From Diorhabda sublineata (lineage: Eukaryota > Arthropoda > Insecta > Coleoptera > Chrysomelidae), in assembly GCF_026230105.1 (NCBI RefSeq), contig NC_079483.1, positions 4,457,312-4,521,311 on the forward strand: a stretch of DNA of 64,000 bases. The letters are read 5' to 3'. The notes below the pieces were generated by a model. That model was given only the letters and a program-made list of their open reading frames with translations. It made no database searches and was not told the origin of the DNA. This document shows positions 51,980 through 62,759 of this stretch, piece after piece. How positions within the stretch are numbered: the first letter of the stretch is position 1; every line of letters begins with the position of its first letter. The position numbers and the translations under genes are program-made.

Positions 51980-52790
51980 TGTTAAAAAAACTCATTAATA
52001 AATACATTCATGATAATTAGTAGATTATTTATTAAATTTTTAACATAAAATGTCGGTTCATTGTATTTTACATTCAAGTAACGTATCTCTCTATTTGCAA
52101 AATTTATTTTAGACACAATACGTTTCATTGTTGTCTTCGCATAATTTAAAAAATCCGTTTTGAAATTCAAAATCGAACCACGTATTACATACAATCGTTT
52201 CATTGATATTCCGGGGAAGGAAACTATCCTCAAATTTTTCCCATTAGGAATATTATGACCCTAATTGAAAACTCACGATCGACTGCGACTCATCTTACTG
52301 TTTATTAGTTAGCATTTTTAAGTTGAAGAAAATTGGCCACTGTTTCGGGAACCTTAAAAGTCTGGTTTTTAACCACGACCTGATTGATCGGCGGCGATCC
52401 TTTGATCCTGCTGGACGAAATTTAACATATTTTTCAGTAACCACAAATCTCCTGTTTATATCATTCTTTGTTCCCTTAAGTTTTACAATTAATAACCATG
52501 GTGGCCACAAAACTGAAAAACCTGGATACATCAGGGAATTTTATTTTAAAAACTCAGTGGTCACCATGATAACGTTCCCGAATCTTCAATATCATCCGAT
52601 GTTATATGGTTGATTTCACAAATTCGACAAACTTCTGCAAACCCAAATAAAACAATAACCTTGAACATTAACCCATTAACGCGTAATTTACTTTTTTTTC
52701 GAACGATTTTAATGAAAATATCGTTAATTTTTCATGAGCAACTTATACGCGTAGGAAAAAAATATTACTACGTCTAAATTTATTCAAAAA
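51980..52790. other. Intron 3, left part; no gene seen
   Basis: Overlapping frames of 78-96 codons on both strands (52295..52613) have no recognised similarity. TTAACCCATTAACGCGTAAT at 52669 begins with TTAA and resembles the TTAACCCATTAGCGCCCAGT at 63663, so it may be a piggyBac-type end. Confidence 0.35.
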
Positions 52791-52799
52791 GTGCCGTCC

Positions 52800-53275
52800 T
52801 CCAATGAGACCCTGTGACTTTAAAATTTCACCGAGCATATTATAAATTCCGGTTTCTAATGCAAAGCGGAAAAATCAGTAGACGTACTAAAACGAAAATC
52901 TACAGAACAGCAATAAGGACAACAGTAACTTATGGAGGAGAAACGATGAATCTAACAAAAGCCGATGAAGAAATCCTTAACACCTTCGAAAGGAAAATGA
53001 AATTATATAATATAACAAAATGAACGCTGAAATTAGAGAAATCTTAAACGAGGAGACTACGACCAGATATATAAAATCGCAGCGAATACGATGGCAAGAA
53101 CACGTAAAACGGATGAAAAATAATAGTGATGTTAAAAAAATAACAGAATGGAAACCCTTAGGAAACCGGCCCAAAGGAAGACCAAAAAGTCAAGTAACAA
53201 GTAATCTTAACAAAACGGGAGTCCGTTGATGGTAATACGCAGAACAGGAAAAAGTGGAGAAAGATAGCGGAAAAA
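52800..53275 (+). pseudogene. LINE C-terminal remnant (RTE-like)
   Basis: Two frames read SGKISRRTKTKIYRTAIRTT, VTYGGETMNLTKADEEILNT, FERKMKLY, then NAEIREILNEETTTRYIKSQ, RIRWQEHVKRM and EWKPLGNRPKGRPKSQVTSN. This is the region after the reverse transcriptase in a craft/RTE-type LINE (family: K..IYKT..RP...YG.E.W.......L..FERK.LR.I; ..QRLRW.GH..RM; P.G.R..GRP..RW). The two frames overlap, separated by a frameshift at about 53020. Reverse transcriptase itself is gone. Confidence 0.85.
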
Positions 53276-53289
53276 GTCAATAATTCCAA

Positions 53290-53970
53290 AATGTATTCCG
53301 CCGTTCTTCAAAGGAGAAAACAACTACTTTCCTGGCTAATGCCTCGAAGAATATTGAATTACAACTCCTCTGAAGAACGTAAGGTCAATCGACCCTTTTG
53401 TCGATATTAACATCCCCAATGGCTCGCAATTTCAAATAAAGGTTTTAACTACTGACTAATTTCGACTTCATTACGTCTCACCAGAGCAGTTTAACAACCC
53501 TCGTTCGGACTTGAGACCCAAACTGAAAACAACGTCAAACAGTGTCGCTATTTGATTCATGTAGTTAAACGTTTTCCAGCGAACACTAAGTGGCTCCATC
53601 CTCACTTCCAAATGCGAAACATTGGTCAGTTATAAATCTAGCCTAGTCGCCAATAAAATAGATTCCGTTGGTAAATGAGGTGTGTGAGATGTATCAAAAT
53701 AAAGGATTTCTACTATTCACTTCTGAAATCATTTCGAAATTCAATATTTCGAATATGAATTCTGCCGTTCTTTAAAGTAAAAAACAACTACTTTCCTGGC
53801 TAATGCCTCGACGATTATTGAATTACAACTCCTCTGAAGAGCGTGATGTAAATCGACCCTTTTGTTATATTAACATCCCCAATGGCTTGCAATTGCAAGG
53901 AGGGGTTTGTAATCACTGACTAGTTCGACGTCATTATGTCTTATCAGAGCAGTTTAACAACACTCGTTCT
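53290..53970 (+). repeat. Two tandem units of a dispersed repeat, period about 468 bp
   Basis: ACAACTACTTTCCTGGCTAATGC, in two pieces, occurs at 53320 and 53789. Both are followed by ATTGAATTACAACTCCTCTG, AATCGACCCTTTTGT, CATCCCCAATGGCT and ACCAGAGCAGTTTAACAAC-type blocks. The second unit stops after about 200 bases. The same family occurs at 1.55, 25.97 and 27.2 kb. GTTTTAACTACTGACTAATT at 53440 gives the empty site for the Harbinger insertion at 26.13 kb. No ORF. Confidence 0.75.
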
Positions 53971-53974
53971 AAAT

Positions 53975-54620
53975 GTAATGTAATAATTAAAAATATGATT
54001 ATAAGACTATAAATCTAAAACATCATTCTATAATAAAAAGAATAAAAAAGGAATTTAATTTGTTTTGTGAAATTTATTACATTACATTACAATTACCGCA
54101 AAATGTTCTGTGCTTGTCTTTATAACCTCTTATCTAAATTGACACCGACGTCTTAATAGATCCTAATGGTCCCCAGCAGAAGTGGTGAGATAATTCACGG
54201 AATGACTAATTTAGAAATACTCATCCCTTGTTATCTCTATTTCATGGTAGGGAGAATAAAAACTGGTTATATTACTGCCAAGTGTCTTCAAAAGAGGGCG
54301 CTGGGCGCTAATGGATTAAATATACTTCATCGGGAGCATTAATTAAAAATCACTCTGTACTCGTAAAAATCGCAGCTTTCTTGAGCTTGTAAGTTTTCCA
54401 ATTTTGTTTAAGAAATGTAATTAGTTTGAAATAGTTTTAAAAGTACCTATATTTCTTGAATACGGAGCTTCGTAAATTATTCGCGATTTAGCCGGCAATG
54501 AATTCTGTGACGCTATTTTGGCTATACTATACACTACTAATTTCAAAATTCGACAGAAAGAAAGGTGTTTGTTATACACGTGAAAATACTAAATTTTAGC
54601 TTCCGGTTTTTCGTCTCCCG
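53975..54620. other. Intron, no gene seen
   Basis: No ORF above 60 codons. TTTCATTACATTACATTACA near 54075 is a short (ATTAC)3 run. Confidence 0.4.
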
Positions 54621-54626
54621 ATGCGG

Positions 54627-55050
54627 AGCCGAGTTTACACGTGTCAAGTAGCTAAAGCAAGTTACTAAATCAAGTAACTAAATTTAGTTACTTGTATGGT
54701 GAAAACAACTTGATTTAGTACTTGCGCAAGTACCTAGTTGGTTTAGTCTAGTTCATTAGTACAGAGTGATTAAAATGACTCGTTGGAGTGGAGCGACAAC
54801 ATTAAAGTTTGTAGTTGCTAATTCTGTTAACAAAGTAGAAGAAGCACCATATACTCATCCATTTTCGTATCCAACAACGCTTATTTTTATGTTTCTTCAC
54901 TTCTTCTGCAAGTGTTTCTGATAATTCACCATTTTTTCAGCCATGTTTAATTCCACAGTACTAAATGTCAACCAAACCGGAATACTTAGCAAAATGAAGA
55001 CACTCGCTAAAAAACCAGACTTTAGCTACTTGATACGTGTAAACTCTGCT
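54627..55050 (+). mobile_element. Harbinger-like MITE
   Basis: GAGTTTACACGTGTCAAGTA at 54631 is matched, inverted, by TACTTGATACGTGTAAACTC at 55027..55046, and both continue with GCTAAAG. Inside the left end TCAAGTAACTAAAT and AACTTGATTTAGTACTTG-type motifs are repeated in both orientations. An ORF start MTRWSGATTLKFVVA at 54776 resembles the start of a Myb/SANT-like domain, as in Harbinger ORF2. No TTA duplication is certain. The 424 bp element has no transposase. Confidence 0.6.
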
Positions 55051-55059
55051 TTAGACTAA

Positions 55060-55460
55060 ACATACAACTTGAAGAATATATAATGTTTGCAAAGTTTTAA
55101 AGATAACGTTACATTTCTCATAATAAGTCTTATATTACTGCAGCCGTCATGATAAAGTGGTAACTGGTGATACGTTTTAAAACATTTTTATTTATCTGTA
55201 AATTATCCCGCCATTCCTGATGAGAACACCGTTTGAGATCTATTTACTATATATTAAGTTATACAATGTCTCTTATTTTCTGTTTTTATTAACTTATCGT
55301 TTCGGATTACCTAATTTCTGTCTTATATTCTATCCTCTGACGGGAACCAACATCGTAGTTAAGCGATTCCATATGTCCCTTAGTGAAGTTCCATATCTTA
55401 TCAAATTAGTTACCCTTATTTTTGTATTGATGTGGCTTTAACGACCATAAATATAATTAA
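55060..55460. other. Intron, no gene seen
   Basis: A 73-codon hydrophobic frame at 55220 has no recognised similarity. Confidence 0.4.
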
Positions 55461-55463
55461 TTA

Positions 55464-56625
55464 CGAGGATGTATTGATATCTAGTTAGCCTAGACCAGTT
55501 CCATTATTAAACAAAATATTGAGTTACCATAGCAACGAACAATAACTTATTAGAAGTGTCAGTGTAAAGTTTAACGTCAAACAAGTAAACCACCAGAGTT
55601 ACACAATAAATTAAAAGACAAAAGGTGTCCGCCGAAAATGTGAAAATTGAAAAATTGGAGTATCGAGCCATCATCAAGTACCTTTATTTAAAAGGGTTAA
55701 GAGGTAAGCAGATTTACGAAGAAATGATTAATACCCTTGGTGATCAATGTCTTTCGTATGCGACCGTGAAAAATTGGACTTCAAGCTTCAAAAGAGGTAA
55801 ATTTTCTATTGAAGATGATGACCGATCGAGAAGGCAAGTTTCTGTGTTAGTCCCCGAAAATATCGACGCAGTTCATTACATGATTTTATCAGACCGTCGA
55901 AGTGGACTAAAACGGATATCTAAAGCACTGATTATTTGATACGAACGCGTTCATCATATAGTTCACGTCAATTTGGACATGAGAAAAGTAGCTGCAAAAT
56001 GGATCCCCAAATGTTTGAATTTTGACCAAAAGCGTGCAAGGGTAGAAGCATCGCGTCCGATCTGTGCTCGATTTGAAAACGATGTAGACTTCTTAAACCG
56101 AATTATTACTATGGATGAGACTTGGGTACATTTCTTCGATCCAGAAACGAAGCAACAGTCGATAGAATGGCGACAATCTGGTTCTCCAAGACCTAAGAAG
56201 TTTCGTGTCTTAAAATCCGCTGTAAAAGTTTTTGCTTCAGTTTTTTGCGATTGCCCTGGAGTAATCATGATTGTTTTTTTGGACAATGGTTGAACAATAA
56301 CTGGAGATTACTATTCGACATTACTGACTGCTCTACGGGAAAAAAATAAAGAGAAAAGACACGGAAAGTTATCCAAAGGTGCTATGTTTTTGCAGGACAA
56401 CGCCCCTGTACACAAATCTCATGTTGCTATGCAAAAAATTCGTGATATAGGGTTTGAATTACTAGTAATCCCCCTTATTTACCAGATTTGGCTCCTCAAA
56501 TGAAAAAAAAGGTTAAAAAAGTCGTTTCTTCCAACGAGGAGGTAATATGATGACTAAAAAAATATTTTGACATTGAAATTCTGTTTGGTTCTATAGTAGG
56601 CTAAGAATTTTTCAATATATCCTCG
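55464..56625 (+). mobile_element. Nearly complete mariner with both ends and TA duplication
   Basis: CGAGGATGTATTGA at 55464 and, inverted, CGAGGATATATTGA at 56625 start inverted ends of about 30 bases that include a TTAGCCTA box. TA flanks both sides (55462..55463, 56626..56627). The length of 1162 bp is close to a full mariner (about 1.3 kb). The transposase gene inside is interrupted by two stops, one frameshift and a short deletion near its end. Confidence 0.92.
55625..56550 (+). pseudogene. Mariner transposase gene of the 55.5 kb element
   Basis: The frame opens at GTG (55625; SAENVKIEKLEYRAIIKYLY) and continues KGLRGKQIYEEM (helix-turn-helix 1), VKNWTSSFKRGKFSIEDDDR and ENIDAVHYMILSDRR. 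A TGA after ALII at 55937 is followed in the same frame by RVHHIVHVNLDMRKVAAKWI, TMDETWVHFFDPETKQQS (first Asp) and SAVKVFASVFCDCPGVIMIV. A second stop follows FLDNG at 56291, then ITGDYYSTLLTALREK, MFLQDNAPVHKSHVA (second Asp) and, after a lost base, LPDLAP without the third Asp. Reading it across would need two stop changes and a frameshift, so it is inactive, but its decay is modest. Confidence 0.9.
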
Positions 56626-56629
56626 TATA

Positions 56630-56795
56630 TCTTTTGTATAAAATAGGATTAGTATTTAAGAGAGCATAAACACGCTTAGTGTGTTCTTGATAGTCTTGAC
56701 ATCCAACAGTAGTCAAATTATTGAAACCACTTTATTTATTTATATTTCATAATAATAAATAGTTTTTCAAAGTTGTTAATCACGTTATCTTGTAT
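56630..56795 (-). repeat. Dispersed repeat, inverted relative of 44.64-44.83 kb
   Basis: GTATTTAAGAGAGCATAAAC, TTGACATCCAACAGTAGTC and ATTGAAACCACTTTATTTAT match 44700..44830 in reverse complement. Confidence 0.65.
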
Positions 56796-56799
56796 TCCT

Positions 56800-57430
56800 A
56801 AGTTGCAAGCAGTGAAAAAACCCAGTATCTATGTTAGGCAGGTTATGATTCACTGTTAATCCTAATTAAGACAGGTTTCCAACTGCAATGAATTTGTGGT
56901 ATTTCCCAGATCGGAATAACCAAACCCGACATTAACCAAGTTTTTTTTTATTATTGTTAAATTAACTATATTCAGATTATTTGTACATTTCGTGTTTATT
57001 TTTTGTGTAGGTGTCGTTTTATCGCAATCTGAAAACTATTTTTAAACGGGCCTTATCTAATAGCGATAAGGTTTCTTACTCATAAAAATAAATTATAGTT
57101 CATGCTTTTTCTACTAATTATCATGAATCGGATTATTCTTAAAATGAATAGAAAAACATATAAAAAAGCAATTAACGTATTTATTGTTTTCCTGGAATAA
57201 AATTTTTTATTACAATATTTCAATTACGATTTGAAGATTCAAATCGACAGTTTCCTTAAAAAAATCCGTGATAAATACAAAAAAAGGAAAAACTTTCGAT
57301 TTTGATATTGCACTAAGAATATAATAATAATAAAAGTACATTCAGTATTTGTTTGTTATTAATCGATTCAATTCTCTTTTGCTTTTATATTTCAGTACAG
57401 AATTTTGGCATTATCTGTAACAAATAATCG
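56800..57430. other. Intron, no gene seen
   Basis: AT-rich, with T runs. No repeat or ORF was recognised. Confidence 0.45.
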
Positions 57431-58290
57431 TTTTTCATATTCCATAGATGTGAAGTCTTACAAAAACTCAATGGGGTTGATGTCGGGCGACTGTGACGGC
57501 CAAATCATTACTTCCAGTACATTCTTCTACAATTCATTCAAATACTCTTTGCTCAGCTTCCATTAATGCTGGGAATCGTTGTCATGCTGGAAGATAAATT
57601 TTCTGTCGATCAATTACCGGCCAGAACGCACTAAGTTTTTCTTTAATATTTTTTATATCTTTCTTTTTCCAAATCCCTTCAATTTTTAACAAGTCTCTCG
57701 CGGTTCTCACAAAACATCCCCAAACAATCACCGAGCCTACGCCGTGTTTTACAGTCGAGATTACACATGAATCTAACAACCGTTTTTCTTTAGACCCAAA
57801 AATCTCAAAGTCTGACTCATCCCTCCATAAAACTACCACTCGTCATCTAATTTTTTAGTTCTTCGGCTCACTACAACTTCCTAATTTTATTTTGACGTCT
57901 TAAAAGAGGTTTTTCACCTTCCAAAAAGGCCAGTTTCTCTCGCTTTCCTTTTCACTGTAGAAGTATTTAAAGGTAGATCCTTAGATTCATTGATCTGAGC
58001 TGCTATCTCTGAGCCCTGGAGTCGACGATCTCGTTTACTTGTTTTCAATGTACTCAAAGACTCACGTTTACTGATAAACACAATACGTTTATCTTCAGCG
58101 GTTATGGTTTTTCGAGGCCCCCCTGAACGTTTTTCATAGTCAAAGTTCCTGGTGGATGCATAATTTTTCACGTTGTAGTCCACGTCGAGGTATTTTCAAT
58201 TCGGTAACAATGGTACGGCTACTTTTGCCTAGATTATAAAGATCTGCGATTTATGTACCGATAGTTGCTTGATTTTACTCATTTTAAAAC
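57430..58290 (-). pseudogene. Tc1 transposase remnant
   Basis: The minus strand gives EIAAQINESKDLPLNTSTVK and RKARETGLFGR (58183..57914, the helix-turn-helix part with RRLQGSEIAAQ), VVLWRDESDFEIFGSKEKRL (57839, first Asp), VKHGVGSVIVWGCFVRTA and RDLLKIEGIWKKK, IYLPA with HDNDSQH (second Asp, 57590..57560) and SQSPDINPIEFL near 57470..57500. It is the most complete Tc1 in the window, with three frame changes. DESDFEIFGSK shows the family's DESKF. The inverted ends were not found. Confidence 0.85.
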
Positions 58291-58314
58291 TTACAGTTCT
58301 GAATTTCTTCTTCT

Positions 58315-58480
58315 TCTTATTTATTTTTAAGATCACATGATCTGTTAGTTTTGCAGGTTCCTCTGTATCAGTTTCTGGAAGGTGGACTGCCAGCTGTCCA
58401 TCCATCTCTTAGGTGGTCGTTCGGGTTTTCTTTTCCCTATTGGTTTTCCTTCAAGTACGATGCGTGGCAGTCTACTACAA
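58315..58480 (-). pseudogene. LINE C-terminal scrap
   Basis: The minus strand reads LPRIVLEGKPIGKRKPERPP, then KRWMDSWQSTFQKL. It is the C-terminal GKP.GKR..GRP..RW.D pattern of RTE/CR1-type LINEs. Poly(T) on this strand (CTTCTTCTTCTTATTTATTT at 58305) may be the 3' tail of the element. Confidence 0.75.
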
Positions 58481-58789
58481 AATATTATCATGCGCTCGTA
58501 TAAAGTAAACAATTAATGGACACTGATATTGGAAAGAGAAGTTTTGAAATTCAATAAATGGATTATAGGGTAGTCAAAATGAATCACTATATCATTATGT
58601 CCTAATCAGCGTGCCTTTGATGAAATTATATTTTAAGCATCATGTTGAAATATTTGTTTGGAAAAAAATGTTGTCATGAAAATTTTATACTTGTCATTTT
58701 AAGCCACGTGACCTAACTGGCCGAGTATAGAAAATTATGGAGGCAACTTGTTGGCGAGGCCAAAAATTAACTCGGGTTTGCGTTGCCAC

Positions 58790-58806
58790 AGTAGTAGTAG
58801 TAGTAG
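58790..58806. repeat. (GTA)n microsatellite
   Basis: Five to six AGT units. Confidence 0.9.
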
Positions 58807-58929
58807 TTCGTGACCCAACTGCAAAATAAAAATGTGTGATTATTTCTCCGACTTGACAGCTGTCACATCCTGTGACAACCGATACTTTATTATCTTCAGA
58901 ACCCTTATTTTTCACGTTAAATCTCCTAT

Positions 58930-59210
58930 CTCTCTACATTTTTCATAACAAGGTTCCCACTCTCCCCTACCTCTTATTCGAAGAGATAGACTAAAATTTG
59001 TGAAATGAAAAATGAGCAGAATTTGTTGAAGAATTCGATTCTTGTACATAAATTGCCACTCGATTGGGTAAATGTTGCTTTTATCATAATTTTTTCCCTG
59101 AAGCTGTAATATCCGTCCCCGAGATACGGCAAACGGCCGTTTTTAGTTACCCACCCGGTACAACTTCTTTCTAGAATATTCTGTGCGGTTACAGTTAATT
59201 TCTCCTTAAA
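58930..59210 (+). repeat. Dispersed repeat, main copy
   Basis: AACAAGGTTCCCACTCTCCC, ATTGCCACTCGATTGGGTAA, TAATATCCGTCCCCGAGATA and TTACCCACCCGGTACAACTT match the copy at 61000..61265 in order, and its left part matches 46745..46890 inverted. CCCACCCGGTACA looks like an end. The 81-codon minus-strand frame within it is not a gene. Confidence 0.65.
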
Positions 59211-59214
59211 AACA

Positions 59215-59567
59215 TTCAAAAATCAATTGCTCTTTAATAGATGGAGCCACCAAGCATCTATTATACTTTCTACTACATGTTATTGCCGTTAAATGGCATG
59301 CGGCTGTGTACCAATCAAATTATGCAATTTGAAAAATTAATTAGTTGAATTATAATTTTAAAAAATAGCATTGTTATGTAGATAAATATTGATGCAGGGT
59401 TGCAGGAAGTTGCATTTTTGCGTATTGATTTTGTTTAAAACTTGACGTGTATTTTGAAAAAAACTCTTTTTGGTTTAAATAATAGACAATAATTAATGAA
59501 CTGCTTGAATTTTCAAATCGATATAGTGAATTATATTCTAGAATATGCACATTTCAGTATATTTCAG
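59215..59567. other. Intron 3, right end
   Basis: AT-rich. A branchpoint-like sequence and pyrimidines precede two CAG acceptors (59551..59557 and 59561..59567). The second keeps the hexokinase frame. Confidence 0.45.
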
Positions 59568-59667
59568 GATTTTGAAATATCAGTCATGGCTATATTAAAC
59601 GATTCGACAGGCACCCTTATGTCTTGTGCTTGGTTGAATCACCAATGTCGAATCGGTGCTATCGTTG
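59568..59667 (+). CDS. Hexokinase, common exon 4 (catalytic aspartate)
   Basis: The exon starts after TATATTTCAG and ends before GTGAGT. It is phase 0 in and phase 1 out, 33 codons plus one base. It reads DFEISVMAILNDSTGTLMSC, then AWLNHQCRIGAIVG. The N-D pair of ILND holds glucose and supplies the catalytic base. LNDSTGTLMSCAW and IGAIVG match the hexokinase consensus closely. The last base gives the first base of the glycine of IVGTG, which must be completed by an exon beyond 64000. Together with exons 2-3, about 205 residues of a usual 450-480 are in the window. Confidence 0.95.
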
Positions 59668-59669
59668 GT

Positions 59670-60020
59670 GAGTTTAAAATTGTAAAAAAGGAAAAATAAT
59701 GACCGTTTATTTGGTTAAGGCATAATATGAAATGCACAACTACGCATGACTGGTTGTTTTAGAATACATGAACATAATGTACAATATACAAAAAATTACA
59801 GTTTATTAAATTACAATGGGTAGTATCAAACGTTTCTACAAGATATAATTGTGGTTATAATTCTTAAATAACAATTTATATGCGAAAAAAAAGTTACAAG
59901 CACACGTTTCCTTTGGTTTCTTAAGTTTTATTGGAACTGAAGATGTCTAGGTGCTGTTTGGATTTTGGTGTGATGCAAGCAAGGCTTTGTCATCTGCAAA
60001 TTCGTTGTGGGTAAAGCAGA
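59670..60020. other. Intron, no gene seen
   Basis: No feature recognised. Confidence 0.45.
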
Positions 60021-60022
60021 TT

Positions 60023-60727
60023 TATACAGGGTGTTTCAAAAAAGGTAATCTCGTCTCTAGGATAGATAGAAAACTGTGAAATACTTTGGAATTTGCTCAA
60101 AAAAAAAAAATCTCGTAACGCCATCCGTATTCAAGATAAATGGCTTTGAAGAAAAAAACACACATTTTTTATAATTTTACCGAAACTATTGTCAACATTG
60201 TATTGAAATTTTATACGAATTTGTTTTGAATGCTGATACATCCAATGAATTCGGTTTGAGGTCTGACTCTCATAGAGGGCGCTAGTTACGCGGTTCGTAC
60301 CAAGTAGTATTGAACTTTTATTATTTTTATTAAACAAAGTTTGGAGAATTTTCAATAATTTTCAAAATAAAATACTCTGAGAACGGTACACAGAATCGAG
60401 TTTTACCAAGAGTACCTTTTTGGTGTAGAATCAAATGATATTTAAGTTTATTTGAAATTTTGTTTAATAAAAATAATAAAAGTTCAATACTACTTGGTAC
60501 GAACCGCGTAACTAGTGCCCTCTATGAGAGTCAGACCCCAAACCAAATTCATTGGATGTATCAGCATTCAAAACAAATTCGTATTAAATTTCAATACAAT
60601 GTTGACAGTAGTTTCGGAAAAATTATAAAAAATGTGTGTTACAAAATTTTTTTACTTAGTAAATCCCAACCTCAGTTTTCTGTCTATCCTAAAGACGAAA
60701 ACACCTTTTTGTGAAACACCCTGTATA
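60023..60727. mobile_element. 705 bp foldback element with long inverted arms
   Basis: Left arm 60023..60355 and right arm about 60440..60727 are reverse complements. Outer ends are TATACAGGGTGTTTC and GAAACACCCTGTATA; inner blocks GGTACGAACCGCGTAAC and AGAGGGCGCTAG pair across the loop. Each arm carries the same 60-odd codon frame, on opposite strands, which is a result of the symmetry and not a gene. The left arm has an A run absent from the right. TA at the outer ends suits a Tc1/mariner-like MITE. Diverged relatives lie at 32.0 and 3.0 kb. Confidence 0.85.
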
Positions 60728-60948
60728 TTAAATAATTTAGGGGACCTTGAAACACCTTGATTTGATTAAGTCTAGTTATGTGCATTCCATTTAATCTTTT
60801 ATTTGAAAGAATCTGTCCTTAGTTATCTTAGATTACATTGAAGGCTTTTGTGCCATTTTTTGCAGTCTTTTCCAACTATAAATTTATTTCCTAGAGTTCC
60901 GAAGTACTTTTAGGTTGTTGTTATACGGGTAGGCCAACTAAAAGTGGC

Positions 60949-61190
60949 CCCGAGAAACACAATTATTTTCAGAATATTAGGTTCATCACTAGACTAAAAC
61001 GAAATGAAAAATGCGGTGAATTTTGTGAAGAATTCGATTATCGCATATGCATTACCACTTAATTGGATAAATTTTTTAAAAAATTTACTTTCTCAAATAT
61101 ATATTTTCATATGCGCCCTCTAGTAGTGGACCTGAAATTCTGAAAATAATTTCTACGTGTTTCCCGGGGCCACTTTTGTCATAATTATTT
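60949..61190. mobile_element. Foldback insertion inside the 58.9 kb-type repeat
   Basis: AAGTGGCCCCGAGAAACACA at 60950 is matched, inverted, by GTGTTTCCCGGGGCCACTTT at 61158..61177, and both continue with a TTATTTTCAGAAT block. It encloses sequence related to 46.8 and 58.95 kb (AAATGAAAAATGCGGTGAAT, ATTACCACTTAATTGGATAA). Confidence 0.55.
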
Positions 61191-61194
61191 TTTT

Positions 61195-61275
61195 CTCTAA
61201 AACTGTAATATTATCCGTTCCTAAGATATGGTCGGGAGCTTTTCTAATTGCCCACCCGGTACAATAGAAATGTGT
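61195..61275 (+). repeat. End of the 58.9 kb-type repeat
   Basis: ATAATTATTTTTTTCTCTAA, AACTGTAATATTATCCGTTC and ATTGCCCACCCGGTACAATA match 59085..59165. Confidence 0.6.
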
Positions 61276-61279
61276 CACA

Positions 61280-61910
61280 ACAATTAATCAACAAAAACGA
61301 CGAAAAACTTTTATCACTTTGACAGTTTTCTTAATGAATTTATAACAAATATTACTTATTATGACTCGGCCTTAAAGCCCATTGTAATTTAATAAATTTG
61401 TAATCACAATCAACAGAAATAAATTTGGTTACAAATAAGTTTAGCATGAATATATTGAACTTTTATTGTATATACGTGTCTTGCATAAGAAACGTCTTAG
61501 AGCAGAGGCGTTTAGGGGTGCCCAAAATATGACAATTGGAAGGAATTTACCTCTGTACCAAGTTGCATCCCGGAGGAGTTGTAGGGGATCAAAGTCTCGA
61601 AAAAAATCTTTTAAATAAAAAATCTATATGAGTAGTAAGTGATCGAACCATTCTAGGGTGTTAATTAGGGCTGACCTAACCTTAACGATCAAATCTTATC
61701 AAACAAAGAACAAACATAATAAGGTCTTACATAATTTAAGCGAATTTTATAAACCCCGAATTTTTTGACTGAAATGTATAACTGTATCGAATTGCAATAA
61801 CGAGAAATATCAAACAAACAAAACAGTAACTAATTATGACGCATAAATAAGAACTAAAAAAAATATACAATAATTTCAACAAAAGAAAAATAATTTAAAG
61901 TAGATTTTCG
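61280..61910. other. Intron, no gene seen
   Basis: AGGCGTTTAGGGGTGCCCAA at 61506 resembles hAT-type end sequence (compare GGGGGTGC at 21.5 kb) but has no partner. Otherwise AT-rich. Confidence 0.35.
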
Positions 61911-61919
61911 AAATTTAAC

Positions 61920-62140
61920 CCAGCGGCGTCTGCATGTTTTTGGTGCCGAATTTAATAGTATTGCAAAAAGTATAGTTCTTTCAATTAATTATTGTTGGTT
62001 ATCAATATTATCTGTGAAAACTATTTGCTTCAATCGTCCCCAAATATGCTAACTAACGGGATTGAAATCAGGCCAAGAAATAGAATCTTCACCTATATAC
62101 CTGTAGCCATAAACACTATTATAGTTTATTTCCGAAAGGT
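61920..62140 (-). pseudogene. Tc1 transposase scrap
   Basis: The minus strand around 62085..62010 reads EDSISWPDFNPVSxHIWGRL then KQIVFTDNIDN. This is the SPDLNPVEHVWD step (third acidic position replaced) of Tc1-like transposases. Nothing else of the gene is kept nearby. Confidence 0.65.
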
Positions 62141-62299
62141 GTAGAGTAATAAAATCTCATTAGGTATGCAAAGGGATCACGGAGTGACCCAACGAAAATT
62201 GAAGCCACTTTCATAGTTTGGCATTGATTTGTAAAATTATTTCTTTTTATCAAGTGTACGCAGTACCACCCGGGTTGGGGTCAATTTATGGGTTTACCC

Positions 62300-62750
62300 T
62301 ATTGTTATCCATTCACAAACACTGATAATAGTGTACCAAAGGCGTGCCGGTAGGATATTCGTAAAAAGGGAAGCCGAATCTGAAATAGGGTTGGAATTAG
62401 GCAAAGGCACGAATAGAAGGTTAATCGCAAAACGTAATTGTATAATCTACTACCTAAGTAATCTCTACACAATATTTCAAGACCTACACCTATGGAACAC
62501 GCCGAAATTGAGCCGAACTGGACGGAATTCCCCATTTTATTACTCCATACATTTCTGAAATAGACTATAGATATTGGTAAGCGATTCGGCAAAAGATTTT
62601 GTAGAAAATCCAAATAGACCTGTCCTCTTAAAGTACCAAAGTGAGGACCTACTAATTTGTCATTCATAACACCAATCCGCACGTTAACAAAAAATCTTGA
62701 CGACATTCTAGAATATCGTGGGGATTTTCTGTCCACACATATGAATTACG
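62300..62750 (-). pseudogene. Tc1/mariner-superfamily transposase remnant, fifth family
   Basis: The minus strand starts MNFRNSYVWTENPHDILECR, then in the next frame VNVRIGVMNDKLVGPHFGTL, RGQVYLDFLQNLLPNRLP. The family pattern is (Y/V)W..ENPH.....; (N)VW.GI..D.L.GP.F..G.L.G..Y..FL...LP. It is the region from after the first Asp to before the second. Beyond it no DGAPAHF or LTPLDFFLWG block can be read, so the end is lost or replaced. Confidence 0.7.
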
Positions 62751-62759
62751 AAAATTCAT

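Noticed and set aside
59551..59567. Alternative acceptor CAG at 59557 for hexokinase exon 4
   Set aside because: Using it would add ten bases and shift the frame away from DFEISVMAILND; the CAG at 59567 keeps the conserved frame.
60131..60714. Two similar ORFs on opposite strands (60131..60355 and 60460..60714)
   Set aside because: Both come from the arms of the foldback element and are a result of symmetry, with no other coding sign.
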